From contig JAADIG010000137.1 in the NCBI GenBank assembly GCA_013151445.1, forward strand, positions 23,815-87,814: 64,000 nt of DNA, read 5' to 3'. The DNA comes from Actinomycetota bacterium. Lineage in GTDB: Bacteria > Actinomycetota > Acidimicrobiia > Spongiisociales > UBA5794. Position 1 is the stretch's first letter, and each line of letters starts with the position of its first letter. The notes beneath the pieces were generated by a model, which was not told the DNA's origin, did not search any database, and saw only the letters and a list, made by a program, of their open reading frames with translations. This document shows, one piece after another, positions 21,055-30,519 of the stretch. The position numbers were made by a program, and so were the translations under genes.

Positions 21055-22973
21055 TACTTGTAGCTCCTTGTCGCGAGTTTGACGTTTTCAAAGACGAGCT
21101 GTTCCTTGTGTTTCGTCTGCGGCTGGTTGGGTCCGTTCCACGCCCAGGCCGAGACGTGGGTGAAGTCCTCGTCGTTGCGCCGGGCCTCACCTTCCTCGGT
21201 CTGGTGCTCAACCCGGAAATGACCGCCGCATGACTCCTCGCGGTCGAGGGCGTCCCGACACATGAGTTCGGCGAGTTCGAAGAAGTCGGCAACCCGTCCG
21301 ACCCTTTCAAGGGATTGGTTAAAGGACTCGTTGGTGCCGAGCACCTTTACATCGGTTTCGAACTCTTCCCGTAGATGTGGGATCTCGCGAATGGCTTTCT
21401 CGAGTCCCTCACGTGACCGTTCCATTCCGCATTCCGCGAGCATGATCTTGCCAAGTTCGCGGTGGAACCAGTCAGCGGACCGTGTGCCCTTGGTCGCCAA
21501 GAACTTGGCTGTTCGATCCTGCACCTGCGTGATGGCCTGGCGGAATACATCGTGGTCGGTCGGAACCGGATCGACGTTGAGGAAGTCGGCGAGGTAGTCG
21601 CCAATGGTGTAGGGGAGCACGAAGTATCCGTCTGCAAGACCCTGCATCAGCGCCGAAGCACCAAGACGGTTCGCACCATGGTCCGAGAAGTTTGCTTCTC
21701 CGATCGCGTACAACCCGGGGATCGAGGTCATGAGGTTGTAATCCACCCACGCTCCACCCATGGTGTAGTGCGGTGCCGGGTAGATGCGCATGGGTGTCTC
21801 GTACGGATTGTCGTCGGTGATGCGCTCGTACATCTCGAACAGGTTGCCGTACCGTTCGCGGATCGTGTCTTCACCGAGACGTGCGATCGCATGTTTGAAG
21901 TCGAGGTAGACACCGTTGTTGAGGGGACCGACACCGTGGCCCGAATCCACCTGAGTTTTTGCGTTGCGCGACGCCACGTCACGAGGTACGAGGTTGCCAA
22001 ATGCCGGATAGATCCGTTCCAGGTAGTAATCCCGCTCGCTTTCGAGGATGTCCCCGGCCGGACGGTTATCCCCGACGGTCTTGGGTACCCAGATCCGGCC
22101 GTCGTTGCGTAGCGACTCCGACATCAATGTGAGCTTCGATTGCGACTCGTCGGACTGGGGAATACACGTTGGGTGGATCTGTGTGTAACAGGGGTTTGCG
22201 AAATGGGCACCCTTGCGGTGGGCACGCCAGATGGCCGTCGTGTTGCAGGCCATGGCGTTGGTCGAGAGGAAGAAGACATTCGAGTAACCACCGGTTGCGA
22301 GAACGACCGCATGGGCAGAGTGAGCGGTGACCTCTCCGGTGATGAGATCACGCACAACAACGCCGGCGGCTTGTCCTTCGTGGGTAACGACCTCGAGAAG
22401 TTCCGACCGGTTGATCATTTCAACCGATCCCTTTGCGATTTCCTTCGCCAACGCCTGGTACGCACCGAGCAGCAGCTGTTGTCCGGTCTGTCCACGTGCG
22501 TAGAACGTTCGAGAAACCTGGGCGCCACCAAAGGAGCGGTTGTCGAGAAGACCGCCATATTCACGTGCGAAGGGCACGCCCTGGGCCGTCGCCTGGTCGA
22601 TGATGTGGTTCGAAACCTCTGCGAGGCGGTATACGTTTGCCTCGCGAGAGCGGTAGTCGCCTCCCTTGACGGTGTCGTAGAACAGCCGGTACACGCTGTC
22701 CCCGTCGTTGTGGTAGTTCTTTGCCGCGTTGATGCCGCCCTGGGCTGCAATCGAGTGGGCTCGCCGCGGTGAATCGTGGTAGGTGATGACCTTGACGTTG
22801 TAGCCGAGCTCGCCAAGTGTTGCCGCGGCCGACGCTCCTGCCAGTCCGGATCCGATGACGATGATCGAGTATTTGCGTTTATTGGCGGGGTTGACCAGGC
22901 GAATGGAGAACTTGTGGTTGTTCCACTTGTCCTCGATGGATCCGGCGGGAACCTTGCTGTCGAGTGTTGTCAT
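21054..22973 (-). CDS. sdhA: Succinate dehydrogenase/fumarate reductase flavoprotein subunit
   Basis: [39 protein letters not shown]. Confidence 0.96.
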   Translation of the reverse strand: MTTLDSKVPAGSIEDKWNNHKFSIRLVNPANKRKYSIIVIGSGLAGASAAATLGELGYNVKVITYHDSPRRAHSIAAQGGINAAKNYHNDGDSVYRLFYDTVKGGDYRSREANVYRLAEVSNHIIDQATAQGVPFAREYGGLLDNRSFGGAQVSRTFYARGQTGQQLLLGAYQALAKEIAKGSVEMINRSELLEVVTHEGQAAGVVVRDLITGEVTAHSAHAVVLATGGYSNVFFLSTNAMACNTTAIWRAHRKGAHFANPCYTQIHPTCIPQSDESQSKLTLMSESLRNDGRIWVPKTVGDNRPAGDILESERDYYLERIYPAFGNLVPRDVASRNAKTQVDSGHGVGPLNNGVYLDFKHAIARLGEDTIRERYGNLFEMYERITDDNPYETPMRIYPAPHYTMGGAWVDYNLMTSIPGLYAIGEANFSDHGANRLGASALMQGLADGYFVLPYTIGDYLADFLNVDPVPTDHDVFRQAITQVQDRTAKFLATKGTRSADWFHRELGKIMLAECGMERSREGLEKAIREIPHLREEFETDVKVLGTNESFNQSLERVGRVADFFELAELMCRDALDREESCGGHFRVEHQTEEGEARRNDEDFTHVSAWAWNGPNQPQTKHKEQLVFENVKLATRSYK

Positions 22974-22982
22974 GAGAGACCC

Positions 22983-23720
22983 CTACAACTTCAGAATGCC
23001 GAACTGAACGGCAAGTGGAATGCTGATATTTCCGAGAACAATGAAGGCGGTGAGGCCGTAGGCGAGTTTGTTGCGCCATTTGTTGAACTTTGCATTGTTG
23101 ATACCAATGCTCTGGAACAGGCTCCAGGCTCCGTGGCGAACGTGTGCGCCGAGTGCCAGGATCGCAACGATGTACAGGATTGCCACCGGAACCCGTTCGA
23201 AGGTTGCAACGATGTTTGCGTACACGTCACCGTAGACAAAGTCCGGGTTGGCTGGACCCCAGGTCAGATCTGACAAGTGGAACAGGATGAAGAGAAACAC
23301 TGTGATCCCGGTATACGCCATGAATCGGCTTGCGTAGGTGGCGGCGAGATATGTCGTGCGGGTTTGATATCCGACCGAGCCACGGGCCTTTCTGTTTCTC
23401 CACCAGAGCGAGAGGGCTGCATGCACATGGATGGAGTAGGCCAGGAGCAGGCCGATCCTCATGAGCCAGAGTATCGATTGACGCGGCACGAGTTCACCGC
23501 CGAGGTCACGGAGGGCCTCGGCGTAGAGGTCAACGTTCTCGGGGCCGAGAAAGACTTTCAAGTTACCGAGTAGGTGGGCCACCAGATACCCGAGGAGCAG
23601 AATGCCGCTCAGAGCCATGGCCCACTTCTTGCCGACGTCCGAGCTGTAGAACTCGATGATGAATGGTCGTTTGCGCCGTGCCTTTACGCTGTCGCGCTTG
23701 TCGACCTCTGTATGTGCCAC
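22983..23720 (-). CDS. sdhC: Succinate dehydrogenase cytochrome b subunit (single-subunit type B anchor)
   Basis: AMALSGILLLGYLVAHLLGNLKVFLGPENVD; GTG start at 23720 (VAHTEVDKR). Confidence 0.9.
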   Translation of the reverse strand: MAHTEVDKRDSVKARRKRPFIIEFYSSDVGKKWAMALSGILLLGYLVAHLLGNLKVFLGPENVDLYAEALRDLGGELVPRQSILWLMRIGLLLAYSIHVHAALSLWWRNRKARGSVGYQTRTTYLAATYASRFMAYTGITVFLFILFHLSDLTWGPANPDFVYGDVYANIVATFERVPVAILYIVAILALGAHVRHGAWSLFQSIGINNAKFNKWRNKLAYGLTAFIVLGNISIPLAVQFGILKL

Positions 23721-23852
23721 GTGCCTCTCCTTGGGTGTAACGCCCTCATTATGACCGGCTTGTGCCAACGCTGCGAGATCAGGATCTTGCTGACATAGCG
23801 GCGCCGCCCGATGGTAGTGCGTCGCAAGCAATTCTGGTTCATTCCCACTCAG

Positions 23853-23951
23853 ATTCGCGCGGAGTGTGGTCACCCCGCGCTCGCGTTCGCGAGCATTCGC
23901 AGTGGTTCCCCTTGTATATCAACGGTTTCTCTAGTTGACATTCGCGCGGAG
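23853..23951. repeat. Two copies of ATTCGCGCGGAG (23853-23864, 23940-23951) around a GCTCGCG-TT-CGCGAGC palindrome (23879-23894)
   Basis: 12-bp exact direct repeat 87 bp apart in the whiB upstream region. Confidence 0.75.
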
Positions 23952-23960
23952 AGTTGTCAG

Positions 23961-23978
23961 AATTACCAACGGGTAATT
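23961..23978. promoter_or_regulatory. Inverted repeat AATTACC-AACG-GGTAATT followed by further GTAATT half-sites
   Basis: Upstream of whiB-like start; GTAATT/AATTAC occurs repeatedly between 23961 and 24006. Confidence 0.6.
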
Positions 23979-24021
23979 ACGTTATCGTAATTCCACTTAT
24001 GTAATTTAGAGATATAGGGGA

Positions 24022-24309
24022 GTGTGTGTGTTCACCCAGTTGATCGAGGCCTTGAAGGGAGCCGACTACGGTTGGCAGGACCTCGCAAACTGCCGAGGCG
24101 CAAATCCGGATCTGTTTTTTCCGGAACGCGGCGCATCGACACGGACGGCCAAGTCCATTTGCCGTGAGTGTTCGGTGAGACCCGAGTGTCTTGAGTTTGC
24201 CATCACGAGTTCAGAAAAGTTCGGTATTTGGGGAGCACTCTCCGAGCGCGAACGGCGCAAGATCCGCAAGGAACGTACCGCCGCGGCTGCTGCTCGTAAG
24301 GTCGGGTAG
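24022..24309 (+). CDS. WhiB-family Fe-S transcriptional regulator
   Basis: WQDLANCRGANPDLFFPERG...SICRECSVRPECLEFAI...FGIWGALSERERR: four Cys and GIWGG-like turn; GTG start. Confidence 0.93.
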   Translation: MCVFTQLIEALKGADYGWQDLANCRGANPDLFFPERGASTRTAKSICRECSVRPECLEFAITSSEKFGIWGALSERERRKIRKERTAAAAARKVG

Positions 24310-24356
24310 CTCTCCACCGGGAGGATTAGTCGGATCACATATATCGAGGTAGGTAC

Positions 24357-25271
24357 ATGGGTTGGGTCGTAGGTCTCGTTGTTGGTATTGCCATCGTGGC
24401 GGTGTTTGTGTGGGTGCGGCGCATCTCGGTGGCGGCAGGACCGAGCGAGGCATCTCGCGAGGTTCCCGTTTCCGGACTGACCCTCGACGTTCTCGAGTTC
24501 ATCCCATCACTTGAACAGATAACGGTTGTTTTCGATGCTCCGCTCCCCGATGGCGATATCGGCGATGTGCTGCGTGATCTGTTGTTCGACGAGGCGCTAC
24601 GAGTCGTCCGCCAGAAACGCCAGAGTGGTCTCCCTATCGACGGTATTGCAACGATCCGTGTGATCGGCATGCGCAACGGTGAACGTGTTGAGGTTGGTGT
24701 TCTCGAAGTAGAAGAACCGGGTGAGCTGCCGGAGCCGCCCGCGGTGCCGTTGCCACACATGCGAGCCACGGGGGACCCGTTCCGCGGCATGACGCAGGAG
24801 GAGTTGGATCTGGCTCCGAAGCTCAGGGACCGTTCCGGCGAGGACGGCATCGAACCGGTTGGTGAGATGTTGCGGTTCTCGGAACGAGTCGATGCCGGCC
24901 TGCGACTACGAGGTGTTGATCCATCCTCGGCTTCGCTTGCGGCGTTGACGACCACCTTGTTCGAACTCGCCGGTTACACCATCGACATACTGTCGCAGGA
25001 CTCCTTCGTGGCGGCCCGCGACGGCGTCAAGACCTATGTTGCGATTGTGCCCCACGGCAGCGATGAACATCCCGAACTTCAGCCATCGGAGATGACCTCG
25101 TTCGTTATCGACTTTCAGCAGTCCCGTGCGAATCGGGGGATTTTGGTCACCGACAAGTTCGGACCGTTCGACATCTATGCGATGGAAAAGCGGGTTCCCG
25201 ATGTGCGGTTTGTGCCGCACGAGCGACTCCAAGCCTTCGTGGATTCGTTCGCACTCGATTGGGACAACTAA
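24357..25271 (+). CDS. N-terminally membrane-anchored protein with C-terminal restriction-endonuclease-fold-like domain
   Basis: MGWVVGLVVGIAIVAVFVWVRR anchor; C-term GYTIDILSQDSFVAARDGVKTYVAIVP...FVIDFQQSRANRGILVTDKFGPFDIYAME. Confidence 0.5.
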   Translation: MGWVVGLVVGIAIVAVFVWVRRISVAAGPSEASREVPVSGLTLDVLEFIPSLEQITVVFDAPLPDGDIGDVLRDLLFDEALRVVRQKRQSGLPIDGIATIRVIGMRNGERVEVGVLEVEEPGELPEPPAVPLPHMRATGDPFRGMTQEELDLAPKLRDRSGEDGIEPVGEMLRFSERVDAGLRLRGVDPSSASLAALTTTLFELAGYTIDILSQDSFVAARDGVKTYVAIVPHGSDEHPELQPSEMTSFVIDFQQSRANRGILVTDKFGPFDIYAMEKRVPDVRFVPHERLQAFVDSFALDWDN

Positions 25272-25322
25272 CGAAGGTCGCAATCCGGGTAGAATCACCT
25301 TGTCCATCAAGGAGACCAACCA

Positions 25323-25493
25323 ATGTTCAGCAATCTCGGTGGTGGCGACTTTATCTGGATCCTTCTCATTGTCGTGGTCCTGTTCGGAGCCGCCAAGTTA
25401 CCCAAGCTCGCCCGTTCGCTCGGTGCGTCTGCTTCCGAGTTCCGCAAGGGCCTCGAAGACGGTGCCGAGCAGGAACCTCCAGACAAGGAATAA
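25323..25493 (+). CDS. tatA: Sec-independent translocase subunit TatA/E
   Basis: 56 aa MFSNLGGGDFIWILLIVVVLFGAAKLPKLARSLGASASEFRKGLEDG (below ORF-track length cutoff). Confidence 0.88.
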   Translation: MFSNLGGGDFIWILLIVVVLFGAAKLPKLARSLGASASEFRKGLEDGAEQEPPDKE

Positions 25494-25596
25494 CCACTCG
25501 ACACGCGGCGATCGTTGTTCGTCGCGCAATATTCCCGTCCGCCCGGGAACCGATCCCAAAACACCGGCGTTAGCTAGGTGGAGAATCGGGGAAGAC

Positions 25597-26106
25597 ATGG
25601 CAGAAGAACTCGTACCCGACTGGGAAGACGTGGCTCGTCGTTATGGGCGGAAAATCTACAACTATGCGTACCGGCTTACCGGTAATCCTGACGACTCTGC
25701 CGACCTCGTCCAGGAGGTCCTGCTCAGGGTCCGCAAGGGTCTACAACGCTACACGCCCGGATCCTTCGAGGGATGGCTGTGGCGTATCACCCGAAACGCC
25801 TTCCTTGACGACGTCCGTCGCCGCAAGCGACGACCCACGGTTCCTCTCGGTGACGACGACCGCGGCATTGGCAATCCCAGCCCGTCTCCCGATGAGGTGC
25901 TCTCCTCCGTCCGGCTTTCCGAGGATGTCCAAGCAGCGCTGCTCAAGCTCCCGATGGACTTCCGGGAATGTGTCGTGCTTTGCGACGTTGTGGGACTTAC
26001 CTATGACGAAATATCCGACGCCGTCGACATACCGGTGGGGACTGTCCGCAGCCGTATCCACCGCGGCCGCAAGATGCTCAGGGACACGTTGACATGGCCT
26101 CTGTAA
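25597..26106 (+). CDS. ECF RNA polymerase sigma factor (SigE/RpoE-like)
   Basis: YNYAYRLTGNPDDSADLVQEVLLRV (region 2), YDEISDAVDIPVGTVRSRIHRGRKML (region 4); start trimmed from 25126. Confidence 0.93.
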   Translation: MAEELVPDWEDVARRYGRKIYNYAYRLTGNPDDSADLVQEVLLRVRKGLQRYTPGSFEGWLWRITRNAFLDDVRRRKRRPTVPLGDDDRGIGNPSPSPDEVLSSVRLSEDVQAALLKLPMDFRECVVLCDVVGLTYDEISDAVDIPVGTVRSRIHRGRKMLRDTLTWPL

Positions 26107-26723
26107 TACACGCGTGTGCGGTCGGGGAGTTGCTTTCGGCCTACCTCGACGGCGAACTCACGCGTGACGAGTTACATGTTGTGGTGGAACATCTCGACTC
26201 GTGTTTGGAGTGCATTGCGGAGTTCCACGAACTGCGCGATGCGCGCACCATGTTGCGCACACTGCCACGTCTTGAGGTCCCCGATCGTGCGCTCCCGGAT
26301 ATCCACTACGGTGCCGAACTTTCGGCGTACCTCGACGGCGAACTCCCGACTGGGGAGCAGCCAGTGGTTTTTGCACACATGGCGCTCTGTGAGAAATGCC
26401 GCAACGAGCTCTATGAGTTAGATGCGGCCCGCACGGCTGTCCGTGCGCTGCCACGCCTCGATGCGCTGCCCGACGGATCCGCCCACGGCCGCGATGGTGA
26501 TGCCAACGTAATCCCATTGCGACGCGGACGACGCTCCTGGTTAGCAGCGAGTGTTGCCGCGGCGGTCCTGGTTCTTTTCGTCTCCCTCACGAGCAGCGAC
26601 CCGCAGGGCCCCGTTCTCGACCTTGAAGTGTTCAGCAACCAGCATGTCGCAAGGGAGTCGGTTCAGTCACCGGCGTCGCTGTTTAGCGCCGAGCTGACCG
26701 CCGTCGACGTGAGCAATCCGTGA
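26094..26723 (+). CDS. Anti-sigma factor with two tandem zinc-binding (ZAS-like) domains and one TM helix
   Basis: HLDSCLEC and HMALCEKC (HxxxCxxC twice), repeated AYLDGEL; TM SWLAASVAAAVLVLFVSL; overlaps sigma gene 3' end. Confidence 0.85.
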   Translation: MASVIHACAVGELLSAYLDGELTRDELHVVVEHLDSCLECIAEFHELRDARTMLRTLPRLEVPDRALPDIHYGAELSAYLDGELPTGEQPVVFAHMALCEKCRNELYELDAARTAVRALPRLDALPDGSAHGRDGDANVIPLRRGRRSWLAASVAAAVLVLFVSLTSSDPQGPVLDLEVFSNQHVARESVQSPASLFSAELTAVDVSNP

Positions 26724-27643
26724 GTTCGCATCGTCTTGTCGCCACGCTTCTGGCGGGTCTTGTTTCGGTCGCCCTGGTTGCACCCGCCAGCGCCGATGAC
26801 ACCATCGCGACGGACCAGTCGCGCAACGAGATCTACAGCGGCGTTCGTGTTGTCGTGAGCATCTGGGACGGTGTTGCGTCGGCGGGTGTGTATGACATTG
26901 AGCACATTGGGGACATGGAGTATGTGTCGATCGACGGTGCGTGGCTCGTCCTGGGGGAAGGCTCCGCGACCTCCGGTGGTGGTGGCATGGCACTCGCCGG
27001 TTGGTCCGACATTGCCCTGTCGGATAAGTATCAGGTTCGATCTGCGGTGGGGAAGTCGATGCTGGGACGGACCACCCGAATGGTGGAGGTCATGGAGGGG
27101 GATCTGGTGCGAAGCAAGTTCCGCTTCGATATCCGGACCGGAGCGCCGTTGTCCACAAAGATCTTCGACGGTGACGGCGAGCTGTTCCGGTCATCGACGA
27201 TGGTGTCGTTCGGCAGAGCCAATCTGCGTCTGTATCGAGAACTACTGGAAACCGGCACTCAGGACATCATGATGTCCGTCGCGCTCGGTGATGCGCTGCC
27301 CGAGAAGGTCGCGGGGTATCAGGTCGCCGACGTGTACGAAATGAACGGTGGGGGCCAGCAGGTGTTCTACTCCGATGGCCTCTTTTCGTTCTCTGTATTT
27401 ACCCTTGCGAAGAACACGACCGTGAGCGAACTCGCCGAAGCTGACGAAGTCACGATTGGGTCCGGGAAGTACCGCAGGTTCGCTTCGCCAACGGTCGTTT
27501 GGGTGACTTGGACGGCTGGTGACGTGACCTACGTGCTTGTGGGTGACGTGCCACCCGACCACCTGGAGGCCGTCCTTGCCGAGCTACCGAAACCGTCGCG
27601 GGGGAACTTCTTGACCCGCTGGTGGGGAAGAATGTTCGGCTAA
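26720..27643 (+). CDS. Secreted RseB/MucB-like sigma regulatory protein
   Basis: Signal peptide; IYSGVRVVV..., GDLVRSKFRFDIRTGAPLSTKIFDGDGELFRSSTMVSF; ATGA-type overlap with the anti-sigma gene. Confidence 0.7.
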   Translation: MSSHRLVATLLAGLVSVALVAPASADDTIATDQSRNEIYSGVRVVVSIWDGVASAGVYDIEHIGDMEYVSIDGAWLVLGEGSATSGGGGMALAGWSDIALSDKYQVRSAVGKSMLGRTTRMVEVMEGDLVRSKFRFDIRTGAPLSTKIFDGDGELFRSSTMVSFGRANLRLYRELLETGTQDIMMSVALGDALPEKVAGYQVADVYEMNGGGQQVFYSDGLFSFSVFTLAKNTTVSELAEADEVTIGSGKYRRFASPTVVWVTWTAGDVTYVLVGDVPPDHLEAVLAELPKPSRGNFLTRWWGRMFG

Positions 27644-27651
27644 ACGAACCC

Positions 27652-28848
27652 TTACCGGAGTTCCGCTCGTGCGACAACCATGCGGTGTACTTCGTCGGGG
27701 CCGTCGGCGATTCGCAGAGTACGTGCAAATGCGTACATGCGCGAGAGGCCAAAGTCATCACCAATACCGGCGCCACCGTGTGCCTGGATTGCCTTGTCAA
27801 TCACCCACAGCGCGGAATTCGGTGCCACTACCTTGATGGCTGATACGTCAACACGGGCTGCTCGGCTGCCCATCGTGTCGATCTTCCAAGCGGCATGCAT
27901 GACAAGAAGTCGGGCCTGATCGATGCGCATGCGTGACTCGGCGATCCATTCCTGGATAACCGCGTTGTCGGCCAGCGGGCCCCCGAATGCCTTGCGTAGC
28001 TTCACCCGCTTCTTCATCATGTCGAGAGCCCGTTCGGCCATGCCGATAACCCGCATGCAATGGTGGATGCGTCCCGGTCCGAGACGAGCCTGGGCGATCT
28101 GGTAACCCGATCCTGGTTCTCCAATGATGTTTGCCGCCGGGACCCGCACATTGTTGTAGGCGATCTGGCTGTGGCCACCTCGTTCGTGAAATCCGAACAC
28201 CGGGAGGTCGCGTTCAACGATCATGCCGGGAGTGTCCATGGGGACCAGGATCATGGAGAACCGCTGTTTCGGCGGTGCATCGGGGTTGGTGACACCCATC
28301 ACGATCGAGATCTTGCACTCCTTCGAGGAAGCCCCGGTGATCCACCACTTGCGGCCGTTGACCACGAAGTCTTCCCCGTCGGCAACGATCGACGTTTCCA
28401 GGTTGCGAGGGTCGCTGCTGGCAACCCGCGGCTCTGTCATCGAAAACGCCGAACGAATCTCTCCGGCGAGGAGTGGAACCAGCCACTCCTGCTGCTGGTC
28501 ATGGGACCCAAACGTTGTCAGCACTTCCATATTGCCGGTATCGGGGGCGGCACAGTTGGTTGCCTCGGGTGCGATTTCGGCCGAGCGCCCCATGATCTCG
28601 GCGAGTGGTGCGTAGTCGACGTTGGAAAGACCGGGTCCCCATTCGTCGTCGGGCAGGAACAGGTTCCAAAGACCCTTTTCCTTGGCGATCTCCTTGAGAG
28701 CCCGCAGAACCGAGGTACCGGAGTACGGATCGTCGGATGCTTCCATCTCGGCGAGGTTGGCCTTCTCGGCTCGGTAGACGTGCTCGTCCATGAATGTGAG
28801 CAATTCCTCACGTAGACCCTCACACCGCTCACTCATTCCGAAATCCAT
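27652..28848 (-). CDS. Acyl-CoA dehydrogenase family protein
   Basis: FSMTEPRVASSDPRNLETSI, KWWITGAS, RLGPGRIHHCMRVIGMAERAL, QAHGGAGIGDDFGLSRMYAFARTLRIADGPDEVH. Confidence 0.92.
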   Translation of the reverse strand: MDFGMSERCEGLREELLTFMDEHVYRAEKANLAEMEASDDPYSGTSVLRALKEIAKEKGLWNLFLPDDEWGPGLSNVDYAPLAEIMGRSAEIAPEATNCAAPDTGNMEVLTTFGSHDQQQEWLVPLLAGEIRSAFSMTEPRVASSDPRNLETSIVADGEDFVVNGRKWWITGASSKECKISIVMGVTNPDAPPKQRFSMILVPMDTPGMIVERDLPVFGFHERGGHSQIAYNNVRVPAANIIGEPGSGYQIAQARLGPGRIHHCMRVIGMAERALDMMKKRVKLRKAFGGPLADNAVIQEWIAESRMRIDQARLLVMHAAWKIDTMGSRAARVDVSAIKVVAPNSALWVIDKAIQAHGGAGIGDDFGLSRMYAFARTLRIADGPDEVHRMVVARAELR

Positions 28849-28928
28849 ACCGGCCTCCTTAGGTTCGGAGGCTACCCGCACAACCCGATACGACACAAAA
28901 TCAGTAACGACGTTTCCGGACGAGCGGA

Positions 28929-29603
28929 TCAGTCGGCGTTCGGGAACTTTGCGGTCACGATGTACGTGACGTGTTCGCCGATATTGACGGCGTGGTCGGC
29001 GATTCGCTCGAGGAACCGTCCGACGCGTGTGAGCGCAACCGCCGTCGTGAGGCCAATCTCATCCGCCTGCTGGCCGATCTCGGTGTAGAGAATCGACACC
29101 AGGTCATCGACCACGTCGTCCGCGGCGTCGAGGGTGATTCCGGCATCGGCTGGAAGCTCGGCGATTGCGGTCACGCACTGTCCGAACACCGACCCGACCG
29201 CCGCCACGATGTCTGCAATGCGCGCCCGCAGCAGGGGATTGTCGGGGAATCCTCCTTCGCGTTCGAGCATCTTTGCGCAGTTCACGACCAAGTCCCCCGA
29301 GCGCTCGATCTCATACAGCATGCGGGTCGCCGAAACGAGGAAGCGCAGGTCGCTCGCAACGGGTGCCTGGCGGGCAATTGTTTCGAACGTCGAGGTGTCG
29401 AGACGGGTGTACATTTCGTTGATGGCGAGATCCGCGTTCTTGATCTCAGGCACGAGGTCGAGTCTGCTTTCGGCCATCGCAATACCTGCCCGGTCGAGGT
29501 TCTCGAGCACGAGCGACCCCATTGTCTCTAAGCCGGACTGGATCTCGCCGAGCAGCGACGAGAATCTGCTGCGAAGGTCATCGTCTGAGGTTGGTATGTT
29601 CAT
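28929..29603 (-). CDS. phoU: Phosphate signalling complex protein PhoU
   Basis: FSSLLGEIQSGLETMGSLVLENL...RFLERIADHAVNIGEHVTYIV. Confidence 0.95.
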   Translation of the reverse strand: MNIPTSDDDLRSRFSSLLGEIQSGLETMGSLVLENLDRAGIAMAESRLDLVPEIKNADLAINEMYTRLDTSTFETIARQAPVASDLRFLVSATRMLYEIERSGDLVVNCAKMLEREGGFPDNPLLRARIADIVAAVGSVFGQCVTAIAELPADAGITLDAADDVVDDLVSILYTEIGQQADEIGLTTAVALTRVGRFLERIADHAVNIGEHVTYIVTAKFPNAD

Positions 29604-29613
29604 GGGAGCCTCC

Positions 29614-30519
29614 CTAGCCGAACCGGCCGGTGATGTAGTCCTCGGTCGCTTGCTGATTCGGGTTCGTGAAGATGGTACCGGTCCCGGCGTACTCGACGAG
29701 GTATCCGGTGCGTTGTCCCTGGTCGTCCACTCGAATATTGAAGAAGGCCGTACGGTCGGATACCCGGGCGGCCTGTTGCATGTTGTGAGTCACTATGACG
29801 ATCGTGTAGTCGTGCTTGAGATCCTGCATGAGGTCTTCGATGCGCAGCGTCGCGATGGGGTCGAGCGCCGATGCGGGTTCGTCCATAAGCAAAACGTCGG
29901 GGTTGGTGGCGATCGCTCGTGCAATGCACAGACGCTGTTGTTGTCCACCGGACAACGCGTAGGCCGAGGTCTTGAGCCGGTCCTTTACCTCGTCCCACAA
30001 TGCGGCACGCTCAAGCGCGTCGCGGACAACGTCGTCCATGTCCCCGGAGAAACCGGCGATCTTCGGTCCGAACGCAACGTTGTCGTAGATCGACTTCGGG
30101 AATGGGTTCGGTTTCTGGAACACCATGCCGATACGCCGCCGGACCTCCACAGCGTCAACACTTTTACCATAGAGGTCGACACCGTGGTAGGAGATCGAGC
30201 CCTCGATCCGTGCGATCTCGATGATGTCGTTCATCCGGTTGAAGCAACGTAGCACGGTCGATTTGCCGCACCCCGAGGGTCCGATAAGTGCGGTGATCTC
30301 GTTCTTATGGATCTCCATGGAAACACCTGCGACGGCGACGTTATCGCCGTAACGAACACTGAGGTTACGGACGTCGAACACGGCCTCCCCTGTCGGACCG
30401 GTCTCGGGTGGGTGTTTCGAGGGTGAGTCGGCGAGTGTGACCCTCGGAGTCGATCTTGCGACGACCCCCGGTTCGGGTACGGATGGGGAAATGGACATTG
30501 CTTCGGTTAGATCAGTCAC
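29614..30519 (-). CDS. pstB: Phosphate ABC transporter ATP-binding protein
   Basis: [52 protein letters not shown] overlap with pstA. Confidence 0.96.
   Translation of the reverse strand: MTDLTEAMSISPSVPEPGVVARSTPRVTLADSPSKHPPETGPTGEAVFDVRNLSVRYGDNVAVAGVSMEIHKNEITALIGPSGCGKSTVLRCFNRMNDIIEIARIEGSISYHGVDLYGKSVDAVEVRRRIGMVFQKPNPFPKSIYDNVAFGPKIAGFSGDMDDVVRDALERAALWDEVKDRLKTSAYALSGGQQQRLCIARAIATNPDVLLMDEPASALDPIATLRIEDLMQDLKHDYTIVIVTHNMQQAARVSDRTAFFNIRVDDQGQRTGYLVEYAGTGTIFTNPNQQATEDYITGRFG

Noticed and set aside
21462-22112. Plus-strand ORFs opposite sdhA
   Set aside because: Shadow frames of a well-supported flavoprotein gene.
25126-25596. N-terminal extension of the sigma factor ORF
   Set aside because: Runs through tatA out of frame; sigma region 2 starts properly from ATG 25597.
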